From Pseudomonas tolaasii NCPPB 2192 (lineage in GTDB: Bacteria > Pseudomonadota > Gammaproteobacteria > Pseudomonadales > Pseudomonadaceae): a DNA stretch of 64,000 bases. The stretch lies in contig NZ_PHHD01000001.1 in the NCBI RefSeq assembly GCF_002813445.1, positions 5,704,001-5,768,000 on the forward strand. Reading direction: 5' to 3'. The stretch's first letter is position 1. Each line of letters starts with the position of its first letter. This document shows, piece after piece, positions 16,205 through 25,493 of the stretch. Made by a program: the position numbers and the translations under genes. The notes beneath the pieces were generated by a model that searched no databases, was not told where the DNA came from, and worked only from the letters and a program-made list of their open reading frames with translations.

Positions 16205-19200
16205 CTATTCACGCTCATCGCTAAATGCGGCTACGGCGACATCCTCAACGGTGTTCATGCCTTTATTTGATCGACGCCCCTCCAACAACGTCCTAGGCAA
16301 CACAAACCCTTCAAAGCTGCGTTGAGTAACCGGGTTGTTGGCCTTTTCCGCCCCTATCCGATAACGCATCAGCCCATCAGCAACGGCGAAGGTCAGGTCC
16401 ACGCTGGTGTCAGTGCGACCATTGAGGTGTCCACGGCTGAGCAGCCGGAACAACGACCACGGCCCGCGATAGCTCATGCTGGCGGTGTTGCCCGTGCTGT
16501 GCACCAGCGTCAATTGACTGCCATTGGTGTTGCCCAGGCTGTTGGGCCACACCAGCCCGGTACGTTGCGGCGCGCCGTGCTGATAGGGGATCAATTGGCC
16601 ATCAACGCTGAGCATGCTGCTCAGCCGCGTGGCGCTCAGGGCCAGGGGTTCAATCGTGAGTTGCACCGCCAGGTGGCCGCGATGGTTGAAGAATGTGTCG
16701 CGAATGCGCTCGGCCTTTTTCAACTGCCCCAGCACGTCGCTGCGCACCAGATAGCCGCCGAGGCTGTCGGAGTACAGAGCGTCGATGTTGTCCTTGAGAA
16801 ACACGTTCAGGTATTGATCGTGGAACTGCTGCAGGCGCCCCTGTGGGCCGAAGAAGGCTTCGAAGTCCTCCAGCGAGGCGTCCTCGCCGCTGGCCTTGAA
16901 TGGGTAGCGACCTGCCAGGCGGTCACGATAAAAGCTGTAGATTTCACTGTCCCAGCGTTTTTCCAGCTCACGCAGGGCGGCAATCACCAGTACCTGCGAG
17001 GTCTGGTCGGCGAGTTTTTTGACGTGCTGGTTCAGCGGCTCGGGCAGCCCCACGGCGACGCGTTGCAGGTTGGCAATGGGATCGGCACCGTCCAGGGAGA
17101 AGCGGTTGAGTACGGTTTTCAGCGCCGCCTTTCCGGGGTCGGGATTGTCGTGCACGGCTTTGGCGTAGTCGTAGACGGCACTCACCGAACGCAGGGTTTC
17201 TTCGTAATAGGACGGCTGCTCGCCTCGCGCAGTGATCAGTTCCGCCAGGCTGGAGAACGCGCGCCGGATACCGGCAGCTTGTTGCTGGCCGTCCGACACC
17301 TTGTCCAGCAAGAGCGGTGCCTGCCCTTCGGCCAAAGGTACCGACGGGTAGATCACGCTGTTGTCGCGCAGGGTCTCCAGCAGGCGCCGCAGCGGTGCGG
17401 CCGGGCCGGTGACTTGCTCCAGTACCGCCACGCCATGGCTGAGGTCGTCGAAGTCGGTCACCGCAAATTGATTCAGTGCCCGCCGCCAGCTGTCCACATA
17501 GTCGGCGCTGTACAGGGCGCGGATACGCTGGGTCAGCACTTTGCGGTCTTCGTCAGAGTAATCCAGACGCTGGCGCTCGCCGAGTACCCACTGGTCGATC
17601 ATGGCCAGTTCGATGATGCCCTCGGTGCCGGGCTCGAAGTAGTCCTTGAAGCCCTTGGCAGTAAGCAGCGGCGCCAACAGCAAGCCACTGCCCTCTTGAT
17701 CGGTGTTCAGCGCACGGTAGACGATATCGAACGCCGGGCCGACTTCGTTGCGCAGGTCCAGCGGGCGATGCAGGCGCTCCAGAGCATCTTGTTTGAGGCT
17801 CATGTAAACCCGTTCGGCCATGGGCAATTGCCGCAATTGCTGTTGTACCTGGGATATGCGTTCACGGTAGTGCGGCAAATCAGCATCGGCGTATTTCAGT
17901 GCGTAGCCCAAGTGCCCCATCAAATCGGCCTGTAGTTGGCCCTGGCCCGGATAGGCTCGCTGCCACTGCTTGGCAACCCATTCTTCGACGATAGCCGGGC
18001 GGCGGTTCTGACGTTCTTCAAGCATGCGGTAAACGCGCAACGCAGTCAGTTGCTGATTGCTGCCGACGGATGCGGCGTTGATGGCGTCCAGTACACCGCT
18101 GGCAATTGCCGGCAGGAAGCGTTTGGACAGCAGATTCAGATAGGCCTCATCCACGGTCGGGCCAATCGCCCTCCCCTGATACAGGCCCATATCCGACAGC
18201 AACGGCCACGCCTCGCGATAGTCGCCGTACACCAGGACCGCATCGCGGATCTGGTCCAGCGGCACGAGCAGATTGCGACCGGTGGTGTCGACCCTGGCGT
18301 CGATGTCCCGCCCACTGAAGTCCCGGCTCTTGGCCAAGACGTTGGCAGCCTTGTCGCGGTTGATATTGAAGTAGAACTGCCAGGTCGCGATGACGATGAA
18401 ACACCCCAGGGACGCGACGCTGAACCCAGCGATCAGCAGCCGCCGCTTGGTGCGGGCCACCTTGATGTTGTCGCCCGCCAGGCCCGCTTCGGGGTAGATC
18501 ACCCGTTGGAACAGTTGCTGGGCAAAGTAGATCGCCGTGCCACCGGCAGGCTTGACCTCAGGGGGTGGTGGCGGCAGTTGATAGGCTTGCCCTGCTGCTT
18601 TGACGAAGGCATTGCTCAGGGTGCCTTGCTGCAGGACCGAGGAGAAATACAGCCCGCGTACCAACGCCGGGGTGGTGAAACGATCACTGCCGAGCATTTC
18701 GCTCAAGAAGCCAAACAGCGCCGGGCGAAGGCCCGCCATCTGGTGCGCCAGCGCCTGCAAGCGATCACGTTCGGTGAGCCCCGATGATGTCCTGACACCG
18801 TCGAAAATCTGTTCGCTCAGGCTGGCTACAAAGAGTTGGTATTGGCGGGTCAACTCCGCCAGCCAGGCATCAAAGTCATCCACCGCGTCCAGGCTGAAGG
18901 TGAAGCCCAGGAGGTCTTCACGCCCACTGCGCGACAACCGGGCGAAAAACTCTTCGAAACCTTCCAGCAGGTCGAACTTGCTCAGCGTCACGTACACCGG
19001 CAAGCGCGTGCCCAATTGCCGCGTCAGCTCAAACAGCCGGGTGCGCAGCAGGTTGGCGTCGGCCTTGCGCTGCTCGGGACGTTGCGCCAGCAAGGCCTGC
19101 ACATCGATCACCAATACCACCCCGTTCAGCGCCCGACGACTGCGGGTGCGCGCCAGCCAGTCGAGCAGGTGTCGCCATAAACGTGGGTGGGTGCCAGCGG

Positions 19201-19858
19201 GCAATACGGGTTTGACCTTGCCCTGCACGGCCCCGGGCTGCGCGGCATCGTCACCGGTTGGCTCCGGGTGACTGAGAAACTCGCCCGGCGGGTCGATCAA
19301 CACCGCTTCGTCACCGATCCACCAATCCACCGGATAAGCCAATTGCTCTTCCTGGTGCGCCCTGACCCCGGCCTTGGTCACATGGGACAAGGCAAAGCTC
19401 TGGTTGGAACGTGTGATCAAGCTGGTCTTGCCGGCATTTTCCTCACCCAACACCAGGTACCACGGCAGTTGATAGAGCGAACGACGGCGCTCCATGTTAT
19501 TCAGCAAATTGCCCAGGCTACGGTCCAGCGCACGCTCCTGCGCCTCGATATAAGGCAGGCACGGGTCTGCCTGCAAGGCCGCCTCATGTTGGCGGGCGAG
19601 CTGCAGGCGCTGGTAACGATTACGCACCCGCCAGGCCCAGATCAGCAACGGCACCACCAGCACCACGACACTGGCCGAGATGCGCATTGCCAATTCACCC
19701 AGCGGTTGACGCTCACGCCAGGTCCACTGTGGCCCCAGCCACCAGATGGCGATCAATAAAAACACCACGCCCAGCAACACCAGCACTGGCACCGCCTGGT
19801 TGAACTGACGCAGTACCGGCAGGCCCCAGCGTTTGAGGTAACTCCAGACCGTCTTCAT
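16205..19858 (-). CDS. tssM: T6SS membrane-complex protein TssM (IcmF)
   Basis: 1217 residues, normal for TssM. Two membrane helices near the N-terminus (about 22-41 and 60-77), a cytosolic GTPase-like domain with Walker A GEENAGKTS at 138-146, a third membrane helix near residues 460-480, and a large periplasmic part ending in the IcmF C-terminal domain. TssM with TssL and TssJ forms the trans-envelope channel and dock for the baseplate. An intact Walker A distinguishes it from members that have lost ATP binding. It lies 88 bases after the last immunity gene, so the effector-immunity cassette separates it from vgrG and tssA. Confidence 0.96.
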   Translation of the reverse strand: MKTVWSYLKRWGLPVLRQFNQAVPVLVLLGVVFLLIAIWWLGPQWTWRERQPLGELAMRISASVVVLVVPLLIWAWRVRNRYQRLQLARQHEAALQADPCLPYIEAQERALDRSLGNLLNNMERRRSLYQLPWYLVLGEENAGKTSLITRSNQSFALSHVTKAGVRAHQEEQLAYPVDWWIGDEAVLIDPPGEFLSHPEPTGDDAAQPGAVQGKVKPVLPAGTHPRLWRHLLDWLARTRSRRALNGVVLVIDVQALLAQRPEQRKADANLLRTRLFELTRQLGTRLPVYVTLSKFDLLEGFEEFFARLSRSGREDLLGFTFSLDAVDDFDAWLAELTRQYQLFVASLSEQIFDGVRTSSGLTERDRLQALAHQMAGLRPALFGFLSEMLGSDRFTTPALVRGLYFSSVLQQGTLSNAFVKAAGQAYQLPPPPPEVKPAGGTAIYFAQQLFQRVIYPEAGLAGDNIKVARTKRRLLIAGFSVASLGCFIVIATWQFYFNINRDKAANVLAKSRDFSGRDIDARVDTTGRNLLVPLDQIRDAVLVYGDYREAWPLLSDMGLYQGRAIGPTVDEAYLNLLSKRFLPAIASGVLDAINAASVGSNQQLTALRVYRMLEERQNRRPAIVEEWVAKQWQRAYPGQGQLQADLMGHLGYALKYADADLPHYRERISQVQQQLRQLPMAERVYMSLKQDALERLHRPLDLRNEVGPAFDIVYRALNTDQEGSGLLLAPLLTAKGFKDYFEPGTEGIIELAMIDQWVLGERQRLDYSDEDRKVLTQRIRALYSADYVDSWRRALNQFAVTDFDDLSHGVAVLEQVTGPAAPLRRLLETLRDNSVIYPSVPLAEGQAPLLLDKVSDGQQQAAGIRRAFSSLAELITARGEQPSYYEETLRSVSAVYDYAKAVHDNPDPGKAALKTVLNRFSLDGADPIANLQRVAVGLPEPLNQHVKKLADQTSQVLVIAALRELEKRWDSEIYSFYRDRLAGRYPFKASGEDASLEDFEAFFGPQGRLQQFHDQYLNVFLKDNIDALYSDSLGGYLVRSDVLGQLKKAERIRDTFFNHRGHLAVQLTIEPLALSATRLSSMLSVDGQLIPYQHGAPQRTGLVWPNSLGNTNGSQLTLVHSTGNTASMSYRGPWSLFRLLSRGHLNGRTDTSVDLTFAVADGLMRYRIGAEKANNPVTQRSFEGFVLPRTLLEGRRSNKGMNTVEDVAVAAFSDERE

Positions 19859-19946
19859 GAATCGCTCCTAGCGTATTTGTAGAGTTCGTTGCCCGTAGAC
19901 AGGATGAACAGAATCGCCCTTGCTCTCGCTGACTTCCCTTCCCTCG

Positions 19947-21188
19947 TCATGGCTTGCGCTGCGCAAAGCTGGCGATGAATTCATCAAGGATGCGTTTGCT
20001 TTCGGCAGCTTGTTCAGGTGTCGGCCCACGGGGGTTGAACCAGGGGTCCGGCTTGGGGGCGACCGCGCCGTAGCGGATGCGCACGGATTTGAGGATCGCG
20101 TCCCAGACGGCCATGGCTTCGTAGTCGGTTAGGGACGGGTTGACGGGTTCCGGCGTGGCGGGTTGTTGCCAGAGTGGTAGTTCGTAGCCTTTGTTGGCGA
20201 AGCTGGGGAGGGTCCAGCGCACGAGGTCTTCGGGTTCATCAGGGTCAATGGGACCTGCTTTCATGCCACCCGCCGAAAGCCGGAAACTCATCGCAGGGCG
20301 ACTCAGCGAGGGATTGTCGCGATAGTTTTCGCTCACAAAGAGTATCTGACGGTGAGTGTCGTCACTGAAGCCAATCAGGGACTCTTCGGCTTGCATGTCG
20401 GCCAGGGTGATTTTCCCTGCCCGCAAATATTCATAGTCGCCCGCGAGGAAAATTTGCGTGTCTTTTTTGGTACGCACCTGTAGTCGCTCGTCATCATCCG
20501 GTGATAACGCGTTGATGTAGACATTCAGCACTACATCCGAAGCTGGGGGGCTAAAGTCGAAGCTGGCGATTTCCTGATCGTGATGGCTTCTGATGACGAT
20601 GGGGCCCAACGCGAAGCCTGCACCTGCGTTCTGCGGGGCAGTTACCTTGAAGATTTCTTTGGAGAGATTTAAAAGGCGCTTCTCAACCGGGGCGATGTTG
20701 CCTTTGAAGGAGTCGGCGCGGAGCATGACGTAGACATCATCGACCAGCAAATGGAGTTCGTGGACGAAGGTCTGGCGCTGAGTCATGCGCATGTAGTACT
20801 GCAACATGACACTCCGTGGTGTCTCCCTACTGACTGAAACCAGCATCGGTATATCGTTCATTTCATCGTTCTTGACCGCCGCAATCCTGTGCGCACGCTC
20901 ATTCAACGCGGCATCAAACCTTTCCTGCGAAATGCCCTCCCCCAAAATACGGACCTCAACAGACGAATGATCGGCGCCCAAACCGTAATAGAGCTTCACG
21001 TCACCGCCGCCGCTCCAATTAGCGGGTAGATCGATCAGGCCGCGGCCCAGTGCCCAGGTGCGCATGTGGGTAGTCATTTCGCTCACGTTGTGTTTCTCCT
21101 GTTCGCTGGGCTGGTTGAAGGCGGCACAGCCAGTGAGTAAGCCAAGTGCCAGGCAGGTAAAAAAAAGGATCAACCGACGCATATTCAT
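19947..21188 (-). CDS. tli4: Tli4-like lipoprotein immunity protein, copy A
   Basis: 413 residues. A lipoprotein signal with lipobox LLTGC puts it in the periplasm, bound to a membrane. The body (WALGRGLIDLPANW ... VKLYYGL) resembles the two-domain immunity family for Tle4 phospholipases. It would shield the cell and its kin by binding the effector after it is delivered to the periplasm. Its ATG overlaps the stop of copy B (TAATG); a second ATG two codons on has the better spacing from GAGG and may be used. Differs from copies B and C mainly in residues about 107-165 and in the last 90 residues. Identification rests on the neighbouring effector as well as on sequence. Confidence 0.8.
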   Translation of the reverse strand: MNMRRLILFFTCLALGLLTGCAAFNQPSEQEKHNVSEMTTHMRTWALGRGLIDLPANWSGGGDVKLYYGLGADHSSVEVRILGEGISQERFDAALNERAHRIAAVKNDEMNDIPMLVSVSRETPRSVMLQYYMRMTQRQTFVHELHLLVDDVYVMLRADSFKGNIAPVEKRLLNLSKEIFKVTAPQNAGAGFALGPIVIRSHHDQEIASFDFSPPASDVVLNVYINALSPDDDERLQVRTKKDTQIFLAGDYEYLRAGKITLADMQAEESLIGFSDDTHRQILFVSENYRDNPSLSRPAMSFRLSAGGMKAGPIDPDEPEDLVRWTLPSFANKGYELPLWQQPATPEPVNPSLTDYEAMAVWDAILKSVRIRYGAVAPKPDPWFNPRGPTPEQAAESKRILDEFIASFAQRKP

Positions 21189-22447
21189 TAACCCTCATCC
21201 CCCGGCCACGGTTTGGGCTTCTCAAAGCTGGCGATGAATTCGTCAAGGATGCGTTTGCTTTCGGCGGCTTGTTCAGGTGTCGGCCCACGGGGGTTGAACC
21301 AGGGGTCCGGCTTGGGCGCGACCGCGCCGTAGCGGATGCGCACGGATTTGAGGATCGCGTCCCAGACGGCCATGGCTTCGTAGTCGGTGAGAGACGGGTT
21401 GACGGGTTCTTTCGCCGCAGGAAGTTGCCAGAGCGGGCGTTGATAGCCTTTGTTGGCAAATTGGGGGAGCGTCCAGCGCACCAGGTCTTTGGGTTTATTC
21501 GGGTCAATGGCGGAGCGTTTTTTACCGCCTGCCGACAAACGAAAGCCCATCGCAGGGCGGTTCAGCGAGGGATTGTCGCGATAGTTCTCGCTCACAAAGA
21601 GTATTTGACGGTGAGTGTCGTCACTGAAGCCGATCAGGGACTCTTCGGCTTGCATGTCGGCCAGGGTGATTTTCCCTGCCCGCAAATTTTCATAGTCGCC
21701 CGCGAGGAAAATTTGCGTGTCTTTTTGGGTACGCACCTGTAGTCGCTCGTCATCATCCGGTGATAACGCGTTGATGTAGACATTCAGCACTACATCCGAA
21801 GCTGGGGGGCTAAAGTCGAAGCTGGCGATTTCCTGATCGTGATGGCTTCTGATGACGATGGGGCCCAAGGCGAAGCCTGCACCTGCGTTCTGCGGGGCAG
21901 TCACCTTGAAGATTTCTTTGGAGAGATTTAAAAGACGCTTCTCAACCGGGGCGGTTTTGCCGTTGAAGGAGTCGGCGCGGAGCATGACGTAGACATCACC
22001 AATCAGCAGATGAGACTCGTGAATGAACCAGTCCGAAATTTCGGTGCTCTCGTAGTACTGAAGTAGCTTATGTTGCGCGTCTACTTTTGTTGCCGACACC
22101 AACATCGGTACATTGCCCATCTCATCGTTCTTGACCGCCGCAATCCTGTGCGCACGCTCATTCAACGCAGCATCAAACCTTTGCTGGGTAATGCCCTCCC
22201 CCAAAATACGGACCTCAACAGACGAATGATCGGCGCCCAAACCGTAATAGAGCTTTACGTCACCGCCGCCGCTCCAATTAGCGGGTAAATCGATCAAGCC
22301 GCGGCCCAGTGCCCAAGTGCGCATGTGGGATGTCATTTCGCTCACGTTGTGTTTCTCCTGTTCGCTGGGCTGGTTGAAGGCGGCACAGCCAGTGAGTAAG
22401 CCAAGTGCCAGGCAGGTAAAAAAAAGGATCAACCGACGCATATTCAT
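21188..22447 (-). CDS. tli4: Tli4-like lipoprotein immunity protein, copy B
   Basis: 419 residues, middle gene of three tandem paralogues. Lipobox LLTGC as in copy A, with which it shares almost all of the first 106 residues and the segment about 165-300; its last 100 residues are instead nearly identical to copy C. The 5' junction sequence with the upstream gene is identical to that of copy A over tens of bases, so the duplication is young or kept uniform by gene conversion. Residues about 107-160 (EMGNVPMLVSATKVDAQHKL) are unique to this copy. Overlaps its neighbours by a TAATG at each end, so all three are translationally coupled. Confidence 0.8.
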   Translation of the reverse strand: MNMRRLILFFTCLALGLLTGCAAFNQPSEQEKHNVSEMTSHMRTWALGRGLIDLPANWSGGGDVKLYYGLGADHSSVEVRILGEGITQQRFDAALNERAHRIAAVKNDEMGNVPMLVSATKVDAQHKLLQYYESTEISDWFIHESHLLIGDVYVMLRADSFNGKTAPVEKRLLNLSKEIFKVTAPQNAGAGFALGPIVIRSHHDQEIASFDFSPPASDVVLNVYINALSPDDDERLQVRTQKDTQIFLAGDYENLRAGKITLADMQAEESLIGFSDDTHRQILFVSENYRDNPSLNRPAMGFRLSAGGKKRSAIDPNKPKDLVRWTLPQFANKGYQRPLWQLPAAKEPVNPSLTDYEAMAVWDAILKSVRIRYGAVAPKPDPWFNPRGPTPEQAAESKRILDEFIASFEKPKPWPGDEG

Positions 22448-23700
22448 TAACCCTCATCCCCCGGCCACGGTTTGGGCTTCTCAAAGCTGGCGATGAATTC
22501 GTCAAGGATGCGTTTGCTTTCGGCGGCTTGTTCAGGTGTCGGCCCACGGGGGTTGAACCAGGGGTCCGGCTTGGGCGCGACCGCGCCGTAGCGGATGCGC
22601 ACGGATTTGAGGATCGCGTCCCAGACGGCCATGGCTTCGTAGTCGGTGAGAGACGGGTTGACGGGTTCTTTCGCCGCAGGAAGTTGCCAGAGCGGGCGTT
22701 GATAGCCTTTGTTGGCAAATTGGGGGAGCGTCCAGCGCACCAGGTCTTTGGGTTTATTCGGGTCAATGGCGGAGCGTTTTTTACCGCCTGCCGACAAACG
22801 AAAGCCCATCGCAGGGCGGTTCAGCGAGGGATTGTCGCGGTAGTTCTCGCTCACAAAGAGTATCTGACGGTGAGTGTCGTCACTGAAGCCGATCAGGGAC
22901 TCTTCAGCTTGCATGTCGGCCAGGGTGATTTTCCCGGCCCGCAAATTTTCATAGTCGCCCGCGAGGAAAATTTGCGTGTCTTTTTTGGTTCGAACATGCA
23001 AACGCTCTTTTTCATCCGGGGATAAGGCATTGATGTAGACGTTCAGCGCCACATCCGAAGCCGGGGGACGAAAGTAAAAGCTGGCGATTTCCTGATCGTG
23101 ATGGCTTCTGATGACGATGGGGCCCAAGGCGAAGCCTGCACCTGCGTTCTGCGGGGCAGTTACCTTGAAAATTTCTTTGGAGAGATTTAAAAGGCGCTTC
23201 TCAACCGGGGCGGTTTCACCATCGTACGATTCGGCGCGGAGCATGACGTAGGCGTCGCCAACCAGCAGATGGAATTCGTGAACGAACGTTTGACGGCGTG
23301 ATGCTTGCTTGTAGTACTGCAGCGTTACACTTTGCGGAGAGATCCTTACTGCTGAAACCAACATGGGCACGTCCGACTGCTTATAGTTTTTGACCGCCGC
23401 AATCCTGTGCGCACGCTCATTCAACGCAGCATCAAACCTTTGCTGGGTAATGCCCTCCCCCAAAACACGTACCTCAACAGACGAATGATCGGCGCCCAAA
23501 CCGTAATAGAGCTTCACGTCACCGCCGCCGCTCCAATTAGCGGGTAGATCGATCAGGCCGCGGCCCAGTGCCCAGGTGCGCATCTGGGTAGTCATTTCGC
23601 TCACGTTGTTTTTCTCCTGTTCACTCGGCTGGTTGAAGGCTGTACATGCGGTGAGAGTGCCGAGTACCAGACAGGCAAAAAAAACTCTTAGCTGACGCAT
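22447..23700 (-). CDS. tli4: Tli4-like lipoprotein immunity protein, copy C (effector-adjacent)
   Basis: 417 residues. Signal peptide differs from the other copies (MRQLRVFFACLVLGTLTAC) and the start has its own ribosome site, GAGG, inside the end of the effector gene, which it overlaps by 13 bases. As the copy directly next to the effector it is the likely ancestral, cognate immunity gene. It differs from copies A and B in residues about 107-165 and around 215-245 (YFRPPASDVALN ... DEKERLHVRT) but shares its C-terminal third with copy B. Confidence 0.82.
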   Translation of the reverse strand: MRQLRVFFACLVLGTLTACTAFNQPSEQEKNNVSEMTTQMRTWALGRGLIDLPANWSGGGDVKLYYGLGADHSSVEVRVLGEGITQQRFDAALNERAHRIAAVKNYKQSDVPMLVSAVRISPQSVTLQYYKQASRRQTFVHEFHLLVGDAYVMLRAESYDGETAPVEKRLLNLSKEIFKVTAPQNAGAGFALGPIVIRSHHDQEIASFYFRPPASDVALNVYINALSPDEKERLHVRTKKDTQIFLAGDYENLRAGKITLADMQAEESLIGFSDDTHRQILFVSENYRDNPSLNRPAMGFRLSAGGKKRSAIDPNKPKDLVRWTLPQFANKGYQRPLWQLPAAKEPVNPSLTDYEAMAVWDAILKSVRIRYGAVAPKPDPWFNPRGPTPEQAAESKRILDEFIASFEKPKPWPGDEG

Positions 23701-25493
23701 AGAGGCCTCTTGGCTTTCGCCGCGATTTTGATAAGGGAATAGAGGGTGAAATGCTGAGCTAACGGGTTGGCGTAGGAGGCTTCATGGTCAAAGCCGGGGG
23801 CCTTGATTTGCTGGCGGACTTCGCCGTTGCGTGCGTGCTTTATCGGCGCGCTGCCGGAGCTCACCGGCACGGTGCCGTCGCCGGAACCGTCCTGCATTTG
23901 GCAATGCAATTCCCAAAAACTGGTCTGCACGGTTTTGACGGGCGCGTCGGGGTCACCCCGCATGGAGGGAAGCGCTTGTTCTTGCCCACCGACGTACACA
24001 GGGCTGCGCCCATCGTCCCTGACCTCATGCATCTCGAGATTGGACACCGTGAAGCTATCGGGGTGTGAGCCGTGAGGGCCATTGAGACGAGACCCGCGTT
24101 GCATTTGCCAGGTGATGGATTCGAAACTGGGGTGTTTGTCTTCGCTGCCGTAGTAGACGTAGGTTTGAGGGTGGTAGGAGCCACAAATATCCTGATGAAA
24201 CTCCTTTGCACTCCTAATGTTGTCAGCAAATACTTTCCACGTAATCGCATCCCCATCCTTCGGCGCCAACCATTCTTCACGCAGCAATCCCCACCAACGA
24301 TCACGACGTAAATAAATCTCTTCGTAAGGGTCTTTTACTGGCTGGCGTGGCATCGCCGATACGCCCTGATTGTCGACCAGCCTCAGCCAACCAGGGGCGT
24401 AATCTTGTGTGGGCAACAACTGCAAGGCACCAGGCGCCTGTGCAAACACGGCGGTCACTTCCTGGCCGGTTGGGCCAATCACTGCCCCCGCAATGGGATC
24501 TTCGTCGCTCATACCCACCTTGCAACGACGATAAGCGACCGGCGCCCCAGTGGCGGGCATTACCCCATGCACCACACCGGCAATTTTGTCGCCCATACCG
24601 GGCAACTGCGCGCATCGACGCGCCACCAGTCCGCCCATGGAATGCGTCACCAGAATGACCTGCTGACAATTACGACCGTACTGATGCATGAGTTCATCAA
24701 TACGCTCGGCCAGCCTTATCGCGGCCTGCTCGTTGGAATCCAACCAGTTGTACCCACACGCATGCACCGGCATTCGATAGCCACCTCGCGCCACCAGCTC
24801 ATCCGACAGAATCGACGGCAACTGACCCGCCAGGGTGGCGCCCAGCCCTGGCATGCCAATGGGAATGTCGGGTTTTAACCGAGTGATGTGCGTCGGCCCA
24901 GGCTCGACGGCAACGCTATGCAGGTGCTCCGGCCGGATGTCGAATTGCGGCCATCGATGGGGCAGGAATTCACTATTGAGCGTCTCCTCCAACCAGAGCA
25001 GGAAAGCGTGATAACTGGTTTCGCTGACCTCGCCCCAGCCACGCTCTTGATAGCGTGTGCTCAGGGCCAGGAGGGTCTTTTTCCTGTCCAGGCCAGGTGG
25101 CACCATTACGGTACCGGCAGCACGCTTGGGCACTGCGCCTTGGTTGTCGACTTCCACTCTGTCCGGGTGCAGCAGTTTTTGTCGGATCCCCGCCTTTTTA
25201 TTGATCCAGTTCAAGGCCAGCCACATGTTCTTGCCCACGAACCCCGCGTCCAGGCGCCAGACGGGAACGGCCTCCTCCTCAGACTCCCCGCCTTCCTGCT
25301 CCTCAGGCTTGCTCTTCAAATTCGACCCCATAATCCCCGGCACAAAAATCACCGGCAGCACACCATCCGGCGGCAATATGCAGTGCACCGGGTCGGTGAT
25401 ATGGCTGGGTGTCAGGGTCCAGGTATGCACGGGGTTGCCCCGGGCGTTATAGGTCATGGGCGCAACACGAGGCGCTGATGGGGTGTCGGTCAT
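23688..25493 (-). CDS. tle4: T6SS phospholipase effector, Tle4-like
   Basis: 601 residues, close to the length of Tle4/TplE-type effectors. VIFVPGIMGSNLK (about 48-60) is the PGAP1/lipase-like oxyanion region, VTHSMGG holds the nucleophile Ser285, and DGSGDGTVP and HEASYANPLAQH near the C-terminus can supply the Asp and His. No signal peptide, as expected for cargo moved by the T6SS needle. It overlaps the upstream vgrG by four bases (ATGA) and the first immunity gene by 13. The gene order vgrG-effector-immunity implies loading on that VgrG. Delivered to the periplasm of a rival it would cut membrane lipids. The Tle4 rather than Tle1-3 assignment comes from recognition of the N-terminal region and should be confirmed by profile search. 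Confidence 0.83.
   Translation of the reverse strand: MTDTPSAPRVAPMTYNARGNPVHTWTLTPSHITDPVHCILPPDGVLPVIFVPGIMGSNLKSKPEEQEGGESEEEAVPVWRLDAGFVGKNMWLALNWINKKAGIRQKLLHPDRVEVDNQGAVPKRAAGTVMVPPGLDRKKTLLALSTRYQERGWGEVSETSYHAFLLWLEETLNSEFLPHRWPQFDIRPEHLHSVAVEPGPTHITRLKPDIPIGMPGLGATLAGQLPSILSDELVARGGYRMPVHACGYNWLDSNEQAAIRLAERIDELMHQYGRNCQQVILVTHSMGGLVARRCAQLPGMGDKIAGVVHGVMPATGAPVAYRRCKVGMSDEDPIAGAVIGPTGQEVTAVFAQAPGALQLLPTQDYAPGWLRLVDNQGVSAMPRQPVKDPYEEIYLRRDRWWGLLREEWLAPKDGDAITWKVFADNIRSAKEFHQDICGSYHPQTYVYYGSEDKHPSFESITWQMQRGSRLNGPHGSHPDSFTVSNLEMHEVRDDGRSPVYVGGQEQALPSMRGDPDAPVKTVQTSFWELHCQMQDGSGDGTVPVSSGSAPIKHARNGEVRQQIKAPGFDHEASYANPLAQHFTLYSLIKIAAKAKRPLCVS

Larger units (their letters stand above)
19947..23700 (-). 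repeat. Tandem triplication of the immunity gene
   Basis: Three direct copies with periods of 1259 and 1253 bases. Flanking and framework parts are almost identical between copies while one internal block differs in each. Such an array is open to unequal crossing-over and copy-number change. Confidence 0.9.

Noticed and set aside
16322..17935. Open frame of 537 codons opposite tssM
   Set aside because: Antisense shadow; composition (Gln, Val, His) typical of reverse reading of a high-GC gene.
19947..23700. Immunity triplet as an assembly artefact
   Set aside because: Each copy has unique internal blocks and distinct ends, so collapsed or duplicated reads cannot explain it.
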